NCBI GenBank assembly: GCA_963575745.1
Contig: CAUYUJ010015760.1
Coordinates: 230,001-294,000 of the forward strand
Length of the DNA: 64,000 nt
Origin: Prorocentrum cordatum
Lineage: Eukaryota > Sar > Dinophyceae > Prorocentrales > Prorocentraceae
Reading direction: 5' to 3'
Below are positions 53,381-62,988 of this stretch, in pieces (within the stretch, counting starts at the first letter, position 1; each line of letters begins with the position of its first letter). The notes under the pieces are model-generated. The model was given only the letters and a program-made list of their open reading frames with translations. It did not search any database and was not told the DNA's origin. Both the position numbers and the translations under genes were made by a program.

Positions 53381-53695
53381 CACCCTTATGTTCTGCTCGA
53401 CCAAGTGGAAGGCTCGCGCTCTGTAAGAATGCAGTGCTGGAGCGCACTGGAGCGCTCGCGCTCTGTAACAAATCAGTGCTGGAGCGCCGACTTGGTTTCG
53501 GCATGGGCGCCTCGAGCCCAGCACATGTTCCTGCGCAAAGGGGACCTACGTCTTTCTGCACGCCATGTGGTCGTCAGTTGTACGACCTGGGAGAGACTGC
53601 CTGCATCTGCTCACCGTCGGCTGGCGAGGCACTCCGTGCAGTCCACATAGCCACCGCAAGTCGCCCAGCTCGCAGATTGTCCTTCTTGTGATAGC

Positions 53696-53907
53696 CCCCT
53701 CCAGTACCCAATCCAGGCCAAGGCGGTTGAGGACTTCAATGCACTTGTAAGCATTTTGGAGGATTGCGATGTTGCGGTCCGACATCCCCTCGCCCACGTA
53801 CTGGTACATCGTTATCATGGCGAAGGCTCCTGGCACACCCTGATGGATGAGCGCCGCCATTGCTCGACCATTGGCCCAGTCTGCTGACTTCAAGGACAGG
53901 TGGGTGC
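53696..53907 (-). CDS. Putative exon with calponin-homology-like domain
   Basis: After an AG|G acceptor (GTCAAG|GCACCC on the minus strand) the frame reads THLSLKSADWANGRAMAALI, HQGVPGAFA and, further on, DRNIAILQNAYKCIEVLNRL then GLDWVLEG. The S-x-x-W-x-x-G-x-A-x-x-A-L-I start and the later N...A......LG pattern fit helices of a CH domain, as in actin-binding filamin or fimbrin-type proteins. Loop lengths are unusual and only one domain is present. The donor is probably GC after GAGGGG. The function would be cytoskeletal if the assignment holds. Confidence 0.4.
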
Positions 53908-55813
53908 CTTGACAAAGTGTTGTTCTTTATGCCGATATAGCGCCACGTTCTATCAGATTTCGGTTGCTAGTGTGTCGAGCCAGCGTCTACAGACCTCTCC
54001 AGCTTGCGTCAGCTATGGCGTGCTGGACGTCAGCTAACCGATCGATTGGAACGTGGTGCTCCTGCAATGCGACGACAGTGTGAGTGCAAACAGCGAGGTA
54101 GTTTGGACATGTGACATTCCCCGGCGCAGTTGTGGGACATAATGGGCATTTTCTTGACGCCCTCGCTGTGCTCCGCTGGGACGTCACCGTCTTTCTTGGA
54201 CCTCGGGTCTATTGGACTCGCCCTTGCAGAAGCTATGTCATTAGACATAGAGTTCGTGAAATCTGCTCACCTGGATACTGTGTCATCAGACATCAGGCCT
54301 GTTAAAGATTACCCCTGATAATACTTTATTCCGCCTTGTAGCAGTAGGCGCCGATGGAGGTGTAGACTGACAACCGAGGCGTGTAAGCCGTGCACCTTGA
54401 AGCTCCATCATGCACATTGCCATCAGGTGCATTCGGGGGGGAGGCAGGCGGTGCATCGCGGCCTCGTTGACCAGCGGCGGCTTCGACCGAGGATGCACCG
54501 CTGCTTCGGGAGGGGAGGAGAGGATCTGCGTCGGTACTGCGTGCCGCTGTGCCGAAGGAGTTCACCGCTTCGCCATCAGGGCTCAGCGCTTCAACGTCGG
54601 TGTCTTGGCCTGCCGCCGGCCGAACACCGACTCGTTGATCATGTGGACCTGACCTCGGAGGGGTGTCTTGTCTGCTGGACTAACCACTCCCGCTTTCTGT
54701 AGAGATGACCGTCGTTTGTCGGTGTTCTTGGTGTGCATCAGACAGACGTGCATGTGCTGCTGGTGCAGCAGAGAGGTAGCTGGCGCAGAGACCGCCGAGC
54801 CTGGGCGACTTTCGCACGCACATCTGCAGCATGTTTCGCCACGCCCTGGCCAGGTTTGTCTAAGACTGTATTCTGGCAAGCACGTTGCGTGCAAATGCAT
54901 GTCGGCTGCCGGAGCCTCTGGCGCGACCTGGCTTACATTGTATTTTTCCCAGCTCGTGCATTCTGTGGCCGCCCCCCGTGGGCATACGGGCCTGATCCTG
55001 ACCACTGTCGGGATCGGCGCCCTAGACATTCGGCCGCTCCAATTTTTTCGATGCGTGGGCCCCAGAGATCTGGACCACTTCCCTGGGGCCAGTTTTTCGT
55101 CTTGTGTCGTTGTTCGATTGTCCCGAGGCTCAGCGAGAGCCCCTGGAGGCCGAACACGGCCAAAAATCCGCCGCTTGTATTTTTTTGAGCGTCGGATCTC
55201 TGGGGAGATCTGGGTCGAGAAGGTCGGGCACCGTGGTCTCCTTGGACAGTGGCCTGGTGCTGCGGCGGCTCCAGGCCGCTGCCGATTCTGCCCTGCTCTT
55301 GCGCCGCTGCCGCCGCTGCCTTGCCTTCTCGAGCGCACTGCTCTCTTCCAAGACTTCGGATATCGGAGAAGCACACGACTCGAGTGCGCCAGAACTCGGA
55401 TTTGCCGACGCTTTTTGACGGGCCCGTCCTGAATTTTGACGGTCCAGTTTTCGTGGGATGTTTGCAGCGGGAGTTCGCGTCAAATGTCAGACTGGGTCTC
55501 GTCATTTTCTTGACGGCCTCGCCAGGCCAACCCGAGTCCCCCCTAATCCGAGTCTGACGTCTCCCCGAAAGTAGGAGATCGACTGCAACATCGATTTACC
55601 CTAACATTGATTTCCTCGTCGAATCTGCGAACAAATAATGAGGATGCCTGTCGGGTCTACGAACCATCTACGCTTTTGTTCTATATTCGACGAGACATAA
55701 TTTTGGGTCAAGTCAGTTATGTAGCCGATCCCCTACTCGAAAATGTGCCGAGTATCGTAGCGAGCTGGCTGTTGTCACACGACCAGCACGCCGACGACGT
55801 CCTCCTCGGGGCC
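53908..55813. other. No gene recognised
   Basis: Several frames of 60-260 codons on both strands without domain features, for example 54583-55374 minus. No long tandem repeat is present, unusual for this window. Confidence 0.3.
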
Positions 55814-56365
55814 CTATTCTCCCGCTGGAGGCCGCGAGACCGTGGCCGCGAGCTTGGTCTGCTCCTCCGTGAGCTCGTTTATGGCGCGGTCTGTCTCATC
55901 GACGGTTGCCTCTCGGCCGTTGATCTCCAGCCCAGTTTCTTCCATCCTTTTCTGCGCGGTTGCCTGGAGATCGCCGTGTCTGGCATTCTTCTCTTGCAGA
56001 TTAGCTATCTGGTTCGAAAGCGTGAGCAACTGTGCAGGAACCGGCTTGGAGCTCTCCGACTCCACTCGTGTCTGTTTCCTCTCCGCTTCGAGCTCCGTCT
56101 TGGCCCGCGCGACGACGGATTCCTTGAGGTCATTGGCCGCACGCAGGGAAGCATCGATCTCTTCCAGGCGTTTTTTTCCTCCGTGTCCAGGTGCTGCGTT
56201 CATCCTGCGTCGGGCTGTCGCCGTTCGCCGCCATATTGTTCGCCATCTTGGGGTGGGCCGCCGTGGCCAGCTTGCTGTTGGCCTCCGCCAGCTGCCAGCT
56301 GCTGCTCGACCAGGACCAACCTGCTCGCCACCCGAGGCGGCTCGCGGGTCTGCTCCTTGGGGCAC
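55814..56365 (-). CDS. Coiled-coil protein fragment (repetitive-element type)
   Basis: The minus-strand frame has no ATG at its start. After a frame-ambiguous N-terminus it reads KKRLEEIDASLRAANDLKES, ARAKTELEAERKQTRVESES and LLTLSNQIANLQEKNARHGD, then EINGREATVDETDRAINELT. Heptad spacing of Leu/Ile is clear over about 120 residues. The upstream sequence (about 56200-56320) looks coding in a different phase (LVLVEQQLAAGG), so a frameshift near 56200 is likely. Such coiled coils are common in ORF1-like proteins of dinoflagellate retroelements, which is my best guess. It lies antisense to, and just upstream of, the gag-like gene. Confidence 0.45.
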   Translation of the reverse strand: MPQGADPRAASGGEQVGPGRAAAGSWRRPTASWPRRPTPRWRTIWRRTATARRRMNAAPGHGGKKRLEEIDASLRAANDLKESVVARAKTELEAERKQTRVESESSKPVPAQLLTLSNQIANLQEKNARHGDLQATAQKRMEETGLEINGREATVDETDRAINELTEEQTKLAATVSRPPAGE

Positions 56366-56891
56366 CCGTTTGATTCTAAAGTGAGCTGGGGTACATAGGG
56401 AGCGGAAGCGAACGTGTGCCCGCGGCCGCCTGGCTCAAGCGGCCGGCCGCCCAGATCTGAATACGTTTCAGTGCGAGGTGTATTATTTGCCATCGATACC
56501 AAACTACTGCTTGAGATGGCTTGCCCCCTACTTCTGGGAGTATCGTTACCACGGTACAACAGAGCGGGAGCTGGGCTTCGCGTAAGGCGAAGCTGTTGGT
56601 TGGGTCTCCCAACCCCACTCAAACTTGGTACTGGAGCAGGCCTATGGTGGTCAGGTTTTGCTAAACTCCTCACCATCCACGGCGTTATCTGGTGGACTAC
56701 AGACATGGTGGAACATCAGGTTGCAGTGGGTTTGCGCGGAGGAATGTGTATAACTACGCTGTATAGCAAGGACACTTGCAGTGGCACCTCTGCTTACGCG
56801 GAGGCCTCTTTACTTTCGTCCTACATCCCTGCGTTGCTACAATCCTGAAGTCCACCCACCTACTCTACTTGGGAATTTCTTCGATGATATC

Positions 56892-57881
56892 ATGCATGGA
56901 GACATGCGACACGATGCGGTGCCGCCTCCAGCCCCACGCAGAGTTACGACCACACATCGGAAGCCTCAACCGATTACACCCGACTACAACCTACGAGGCC
57001 ATTGGATTGGTGTTACTACCTTTGGGCTCACATGGGTCGCTATCGGGCGTGCGGTAGGACATATGCGTGGCGGAGACGACACAAGAACGACCGGCCCTCA
57101 ATGGGACCCAGCCAGTCAGGTACCTTTTCGCGAATTTGTCCGCGAGGTACATGCTTGGATCAACGTGACCACAGGCAACGTGACGCCCTCCCAGCAAGCT
57201 GCAGCCCTGCAGCGAGGTTTGGGAGGTTTCGCGCGGACCATAGCCATGAGAGCCCCCCCATCAGTCATCAGTTTTGGCGTTAACATAGGTGGCCGCCATA
57301 CCGACGGCGTCACCTACATCATGTTCCTCTTAAGCACGAAGTTCGAGAACTTAGAAGAGGAACGCCAATTCAACTCCGGTACAGCTCTCATTGACTTCCG
57401 AGTCCATGCGGGAGAACGAATCGACCAGACATTCGCACGCTTCGAGATAGCCCGCTATGAAGCTGAATCGGCAGGCTTCAACATCCCGAACTTCCGAATC
57501 TTAATAGTTATTATATTCAGAGCTCTTGGAGTTATGACATCGCGTGCACAGCAACTCCTGCAGCCACTAAACCACCACATGCCAGGAGACCAGCAACAGT
57601 TCGACGCCCGACTTGAACGCGCGAGGTCACATGCACACATTGCGGAGAGAATCCCTGGCAATTTTGGTGTTATTTTCAGTCACGGTCATCGAACCGAGAC
57701 CATCCATGCGGAGGCAAACGCATGGCAACCTGCAACTATCGTCTGGAATGACGATCCACGACCTACTGAGACCACTTCACTACTGGCTCAGAACGGTGGA
57801 TCGGCCTCGGGGTCGCGAGACTCCTGGGCCAGGTTTCGGGGCCTGCCCGATGCGGTATCCCCCCGCGGGCCGCAGCCCTAA
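56892..57881 (+). CDS. Gag-like protein of a dinoflagellate LTR-type retroelement
   Basis: 329 residues from ATG 56892; the frame is open further upstream to about 56781. The central region reads PFREFVREVHAWINVTTGNV, TPSQQAAALQRGLGGFART, LLSTKFENLEEERQFNSGTA and HAGERIDQTFARFEIARYEA. This helical layout (a W in a first helix, a Q-A-A-A-L block, then F..F...R) is what I expect of Ty1/copia-type gag capsids in dinoflagellates. The C-terminus is Gly/Ser/Pro-rich. The stop TAA overlaps the ATG of the next frame as TAATG. The context downstream (basic spacer, CCHC knuckle) supports the assignment. LTR borders could not be found. Confidence 0.55.
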   Translation: MHGDMRHDAVPPPAPRRVTTTHRKPQPITPDYNLRGHWIGVTTFGLTWVAIGRAVGHMRGGDDTRTTGPQWDPASQVPFREFVREVHAWINVTTGNVTPSQQAAALQRGLGGFARTIAMRAPPSVISFGVNIGGRHTDGVTYIMFLLSTKFENLEEERQFNSGTALIDFRVHAGERIDQTFARFEIARYEAESAGFNIPNFRILIVIIFRALGVMTSRAQQLLQPLNHHMPGDQQQFDARLERARSHAHIAERIPGNFGVIFSHGHRTETIHAEANAWQPATIVWNDDPRPTETTSLLAQNGGSASGSRDSWARFRGLPDAVSPRGPQP

Positions 57882-58189
57882 TGGGCTCAACGGGGCAACC
57901 TGCTGAGCCTGACTTCGACTCCGGTACTGACGCCGATGCGTCTTCGGACGACGAGGCCACAGCCCTTGACTACTCCGATATGCCTACATACCTCACGGAA
58001 GAGCAACGGGCGCAATGGTTGTTCTTAGGATACCAGAAACATTAGCGCAGATGGAGGCGATCCATGAAGAAGCCCGTCCGCAAGTTACGGCGCATGGCAC
58101 GACGAGCACTCGAAGGAAATTGCAGGGGTCGAAGTAAGGGTAAAGGTAAACGTCGGCGGTTGCACGGTAGAGCATATTCGCATTCCTAG
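57881..58189 (+). pseudogene. Gag C-terminal spacer, interrupted by in-frame TAG
   Basis: Starts MGSTGQPAEPDFDSG at the TAATG overlap and is acidic, then LTEEQRAQWLFLGYQKH, then TAG at 58043-58045, then in the same frame RRWRRSMKKPVRKLRRMARR and GRSKGKGKRRR to a stop at 58187-58189. The W-x-Y-Q..RWRR..KPVRK basic block followed by G-K-G-K is typical of the nucleocapsid approach in these elements. The single in-frame stop in otherwise good sequence suggests recent decay or readthrough. Confidence 0.5.
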
Positions 58190-58269
58190 CATCCCTTACC
58201 GGGCCACAGTACGAAGATATATTTTAAGGCGCAGGCAGGAATCGCAGGCATGCATCGGGAAAAGGCAAG

Positions 58270-59546
58270 GGGCGTCGGGGGAACCCGAAGGATTCCAATG
58301 GCAAAACTATGGAGTGTGACATATGCCATAACACACAGCACTTTCGCCGCGAATGCCTTCAGGGCGATGGGAGAGGCAGAGGTCCGTCGATACACGTGGC
58401 TCGAACTGATTCAGATCTACAGCAGGTTGACTGGGAGTCACTTTTAGCCGACCCTGCCAATTGCTCGGTTGCAGCGGTCAACTCCACGGCTACCAGATGT
58501 TTGAGTGCCAGTGTGTCCTTCGAAAATGGCGCCGACGAGCGGTTCGGGGAGGTATTCGCTGGCCACAGTGGTATTGATCTGGCGGACTGGCTGGGCATGC
58601 CCATCGCGGGGCAACCTGCAGATATTGAATTTGTCGAGAGATCCCATATGCCCGCCGAAGGAGATGCCGAAATGGCGGGGGCACCCGCGGAGTCAGAGGC
58701 CATTATTCCTGCAACAGAAGAGGGCGCGCAGCTGATGCTTGATCCTCGGGCAATTGGAAATCCGACAAGCATGGAATCGAGTGGCGATGACCCTTTGCGG
58801 GGAAACCCGCGTGACGCTAGTGCTCTGTCTGAGCGCGTTCAATCTGAACTTGGCCATCATGAGGGACTGCAATGCACATTTGTAGCTTCGGGCCGCTCCA
58901 TGAGCCGCCAGGAGCGATCGACAAGTCGCCAGGTCTGGAGAGACAAGTATCGCGCCGACGACGAGGTCGAAGAATGGGAGGCAATGATCGCCTGGCACGT
59001 CGCGTTCGGATCCCCGGTCGCTCACCCGACCGCGCGCGCGCGCTCCAGCGGCGCTCGCTCTGGCGGCCTTCAGCGCCCTCATCCCCCTGATACGGGGGCT
59101 CCAAAGGCCCCTCCATGGCGGACCAATAGACCCGACGCCCCCCCGAGGAGGGGGCGTCTGCGGGGGCGCCCGCCCCAAGAGGGTCCGCCGCAAGAAGAAT
59201 ATCCAGAGGGCGGAATGCAGCGCCTGGCTGGCTACGCAGAAGCTGGTTTGGCTCGTCAGCGCGCGTCCCCAGATACGATGCGATATTGGTTGAACAAGGG
59301 TTGGGCTGAGCGCCAGATTCGCCACTGGTATTCTTTTCGCAATGTTGAACGAGGTGAAGGCGGCAAGATCATTCGCTCAACAAGGACAGGACCTGTCAAA
59401 ACACCAGAGAAGATTATCAGGCGCGACCTCAAGAGAGCGATCGTCGAGGAACGGAAGTTGCACAGAGGTGTTTGTCGTTCGTGCCCCGAATGCGCCGGCC
59501 GCGGGCTTGGCTGCCCCATGAGACGCCCATCAAGAAGCCCGAACTT

Positions 59547-59568
<22 letters not shown>
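58270..59568 (+). CDS. Retroelement frame with CCHC zinc knuckle
   Basis: Open from before ATG 58309. Upstream in frame is a basic GKGKGRRGNPKDSN stretch, then the knuckle CDICHNTQHFRREC (C-x2-C-x4-H-x4-C), the nucleocapsid nucleic-acid-binding motif. The following 400 residues are acidic and low in recognisable structure (IAGQPADIEFVERSHMPAEG), then Arg/Pro-rich, then a basic block with YWLNKGWAERQIRHWYSFRN and a CRSCPECAGRGLGC cysteine cluster. No aspartic-protease DTG or DSG motif was found. The frame ends in the poly-T run at 59543. Confidence 0.5.
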
Positions 59569-59577
<9 letters not shown>

Positions 59578-59611
59578 CAAAAAAAAAAAAAAAAAAAAAA
59601 AAAAAACAATG

Positions 59612-59681
<70 letters not shown>
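59543..59681. repeat. Poly(T)-poly(A)-poly(T)-poly(A) block
   Basis: T24, then A12 and a longer A run with one C, then CAATGA, T20 and A about 47. Alternating complementary homopolymers form long potential hairpins and interrupt the retroelement. Confidence 0.95.
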
Positions 59682-59682
<1 letters not shown>

Positions 59683-59941
59683 GCCGTGGGTGCGGTCTCA
59701 TGGCGATGGTCGGGGTTGCTGCGCCGATCCCAATGCAACTTCATATGAGGAGCAGTTGACGGAACAAAGATTACGACCAAGTTACAGCCGAATAGATATC
59801 CCGATCTCTTAGGATATGGAAAAACCTGTCACCTCTTCATCATCTGAAGCAGTTAAGTGCGAATGACATGCGAGGGCGCCCGCTCTGTATAAATCAGACG
59901 AAGATGATCATGAATAAGCTGATGAAGCTGAAGTTGAAGCG

Positions 59942-61246
59942 ATGGCCGAAGAGGTAGACCCTACGGAAGTAGCTCTTGCAGGGTGCGACTCGGACCTCTC
60001 CGACGCCCTCACCACCGGCGCGGACATCACGGACATTTCGTGCGATGCGGACACCCCTATCGATTCTAAGTACGTCGTCGCAGAAGAAATGGATCTTTCT
60101 CCAGGAAGACGCATTGCCTACCGTGCTGGAGGCGTAGGCCGGGTACAGACTAGAGTAAAACGGAGGATTGGCTCTACTAAGTATCTCTTGTCTGGGAGGA
60201 AAAAGGCCGCATATTATTTATCTGGCACTCAGAGCGCCTGGCGGTATAGACCTGAACCCTTGCAAGGATCCCGCGCGCCATGCGCCATGGGTACTTGCAG
60301 GGGCAGCGGCTAGGGCAGCTCCCAAGCCGAAGACAGATCCGCCTATTGAGATTTCTCCACCTTCGGATTCGTCGAGCCCGTCTAAGTCGGTCGGACCTGA
60401 TCAGCGCAGACGCCCACGCAGAAATAGAGGAAGAGCCCAGATAATCCTAACCCTGGAGATAGCAAGCAACAACGACCTGCGGGGCAACCTGCTGATCGAC
60501 GTCGATCCAGAGGACCAGCAGTGGCCGCCGCATCAGCTGCATTTCAAGGCTCCTTCACTCCTACTCCGAAGGGCCCTGTACCACGTCGCGGCCCTACGCC
60601 TGGCCGGACACACAGGACTGGCTGGACGCCGACGCTGGAGGGGGCATCAAGGAACGCTCCTTCAACACGGCGTGACATCGATAAGAAACTATTGAACATT
60701 ACATCCAAAGTATCAGGGGCAGCTCCCAAAGATATGACAGCCGAGTACTGCAACATCAACGAGAAGAAACGCCAGGACTTTGACATCAGTACCCCGCTAA
60801 GGACTCTTCGGACGCCCAGGGGAACAGCAGGCGCTGCCTCGTCATCGGCAAGCGCTCGTGCGCACGCAGCATCAGCAGCAGCTCAGGGTTCTGCGGGGCA
60901 GCCTGCTCAGAGTTCTGCGGGGCAGCTTGCTCTTACTTTGGAAGTGCCCGTTGAATGCCGACAGTATTGGGAACGTTTACGCACTTCCAATGATACGAAT
61001 ATCAACCCAGCATATCACGCCAATTATGATGACGGGTCTGATCGATACATCGCGGTGAAGTGCGATATTCCGGATACCGCCGTCCTTGCCGACAGGGGAG
61101 CTCATGCGCGCCAGATGGAACGTAATATTTTGCGCAGACGCCCGGCGCTCACGTATCATTCGGAAAAGGATGACTTGATTGGGCCCGTTAGCGCAGAAGA
61201 CATTAAAGGCCCAAGGTTGAGCCATGAGGAGCAGCGCGATCGCTCA
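59942..61246 (+). pseudogene. Retroelement middle region, frame-shifted
   Basis: ATG 59942 frame: acidic MAEEVDPTEVALAGCDSDLS, then EEMDLSPGRRIAYRAGG to a stop at 60311-60313. Coherent sequence shifts phase near 60230, and again near 60440, where PAGQPADRRRSRGPAVAA and RRDIDKKLLNITSKVSGAAP follow in the frame that runs to TAA 61247. LEVPVECRQYWERLRTSNDT and HARQMERNILRRRPALTYHS are protein-like but unrecognised. At least two indels mean it cannot be translated as one product. Confidence 0.45.
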
Positions 61247-62152
61247 TAATTTCTTACGTCTGGTCTTCGCCATAAGCCATTTCATAACAACCATCTCTCG
61301 GATAGGTTTCTGCGAGCAGTACCGTTTTTCGATGAATTCGATGGGTGGGTTGAGCTTTCAGAGCTGCCCAACATTTGGCCACCTGAAGGATGTGATCGTC
61401 ATTATCACAAACACCTGGAGACCGTGCGCCTGTATCTCAGGAACCCCCATTGGGCATGCCAAGCATTGACTGTGCTGGACTTGATTGGCATGGTTGACAA
61501 CACTGGGATGCAGAACAACAGGCTACAGGTCAAGAAGTGCCAGTGCGCTTCTGAGGCGCATGAGACATATTTCATCCGCCCAAGTAATGGACACAACAGT
61601 CCTGGGATAAAATGCTTTGAATCATTGTATATGAGGATAACAGGTTTGATGATTCCAGGTGCACCTTGCTACTTTATTCATGGTACCCAGTGGGCAAACA
61701 TCCCGAGTATACTTAGCATAGGGCTGTCATGCCGCGCAGACGACACCATCAAGAGAAAAGGCAGACAGTTTGTTCATGCTTGCCCAGATTTACCGGGCGA
61801 TAGCAGAATCCAGTCCGGCCTGCGCGTCGACTCCGAGGCATTGGTTATGGTTAGTTTGAAGAACTTGCTTCGGGATAACATTGCTATTTGGCGCTCAGCA
61901 AACGATATTATAATGTCGGCAGGCCGGAGCGGCATAATTCCTCCGACTCACTTCGTCCAATTCATAGGTATTCTGCCCAACGACCAGTGCAGGTGCAACC
62001 GCGTGGGACACGTATGGATCAATCCCTTGTACCTTCGGGACAACGACCAGAAGTATCCGAGCAGTGGTCTTTCTACCGAAGACATGGGCGAATTTCGGAA
62101 TGATGCATCGTCGTTGAAAGATGGGTTTATTCCAAAACCCCCCGCAAGTTGA
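61214..62152 (+). pseudogene. Tpt1/KptA-like RNA 2'-phosphotransferase domain, interrupted by TAA
   Basis: Tpt1/KptA removes splice-junction 2'-phosphate from RNA using NAD+. Here the frame crosses a TAA (61247-61249) and continues FLTSGLRHKPFHNNHLSDRF, then FDEFDGWVELSEL: the N-terminal L-R-H-K-P and D-x-x-G-W-V signatures. Later come CYFIHGTQWANIPSILSIGL (H-G-T), RQFVHACP (the second histidine strand), SGLRVDSEALVMVSLKNLL (G-x-R then the strand) and SANDIIM plus GIIPPTHFVQF, the expected last strands. The Arg-His, His and Arg positions are represented. The last stop is at 62150-62152. The TAA just before the first signature suggests a dead copy, though a start after it could still produce the domain. 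It lies between gag and RING modules. Confidence 0.6.
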
Positions 62153-62988
62153 AGTGCCCCGAACCGACGCCCATTCAGGAAGTCGAGTTCTCTACAGCAT
62201 TTATGTTGCAAGATCTGTATCAAGCGGGGGCACCTGCAGGGGGATCTGACGGATCATGGATTCAGGCCCAAAGTGCGGACGTGACAGGTAAGATTTCGAG
62301 TGGCATTACTCCCACCGACATGCTGTGCGCCAACGATCCGTGGCGTGCTCAGGCGCAGCAACTGCCAGTGCCTTCAGGGCAACCTGCGTCGTTCGCACCT
62401 ATGAGCAGAGCCTCACTCCATTCGGGGCTCCACAGAGTGCTGGGAGCACCAATAGCCCACAGGCCAGGCTCCAAAGCATTCGGATGGACCCGCAGCTCTA
62501 CCAGGCTTTATAGGCGACATCGCCATTCGCATCGCCGCGTCCACATGCGGGGCAACCTGCTTTTCCTGATTACCACGCTGCACAGAGGGCCGAGAGGCGA
62601 ATTCGCACAGAGCATGCGCATGGATGGCATCGACCTCCCTAACGCCAACTGGACGCCGCCATGGGAGTATGTCCCGGACCCAAATCCATCACCGGACAAC
62701 CCCAATCGGTACGGATACGTGCCAGCATTTTTGGGTCATCCGACATATGATCCGACAGCTGCAGAGCGCCTACAGCGCCACCGATGGACTTCCCGTTGTA
62801 TCCTGACTACCATGCTCAGGTAACTGGTAATCCTCGTGTGGGAATGCAGCCGGAGAGCCCGCATGTACGAGCGACGGCCGACGACTTCTACCAGTCTCAG
62901 TTGACGCGCGGCTCTGGTTACGCGCCAGGTGTGCTGGGCCAGATTCCTCATAATGGATATTTGGCTACCCCTATGGACTCAGATGTGA
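62153..62988 (+). pseudogene. Retroelement linker region, frame-shifted
   Basis: Coherent text moves between frames: GITPTDMLCANDPWRAQAQQ (62305-62370), SAGSTNSPQARLQSIRMDPQ and then HAGQPAFPDYHAAQ (62430-62590), then MDFPLYPDYHAQVTGNP (62784 onward). DPWRAQ-type and AGQPA-type boxes link it to the flanking retroelement. No domain is recognised. Confidence 0.4.

Noticed and set aside
56400-56890. 5' LTR of the gag-bearing element
   Set aside because: No partner LTR is inside the window and no primer-binding site could be fixed, so no border is claimed.
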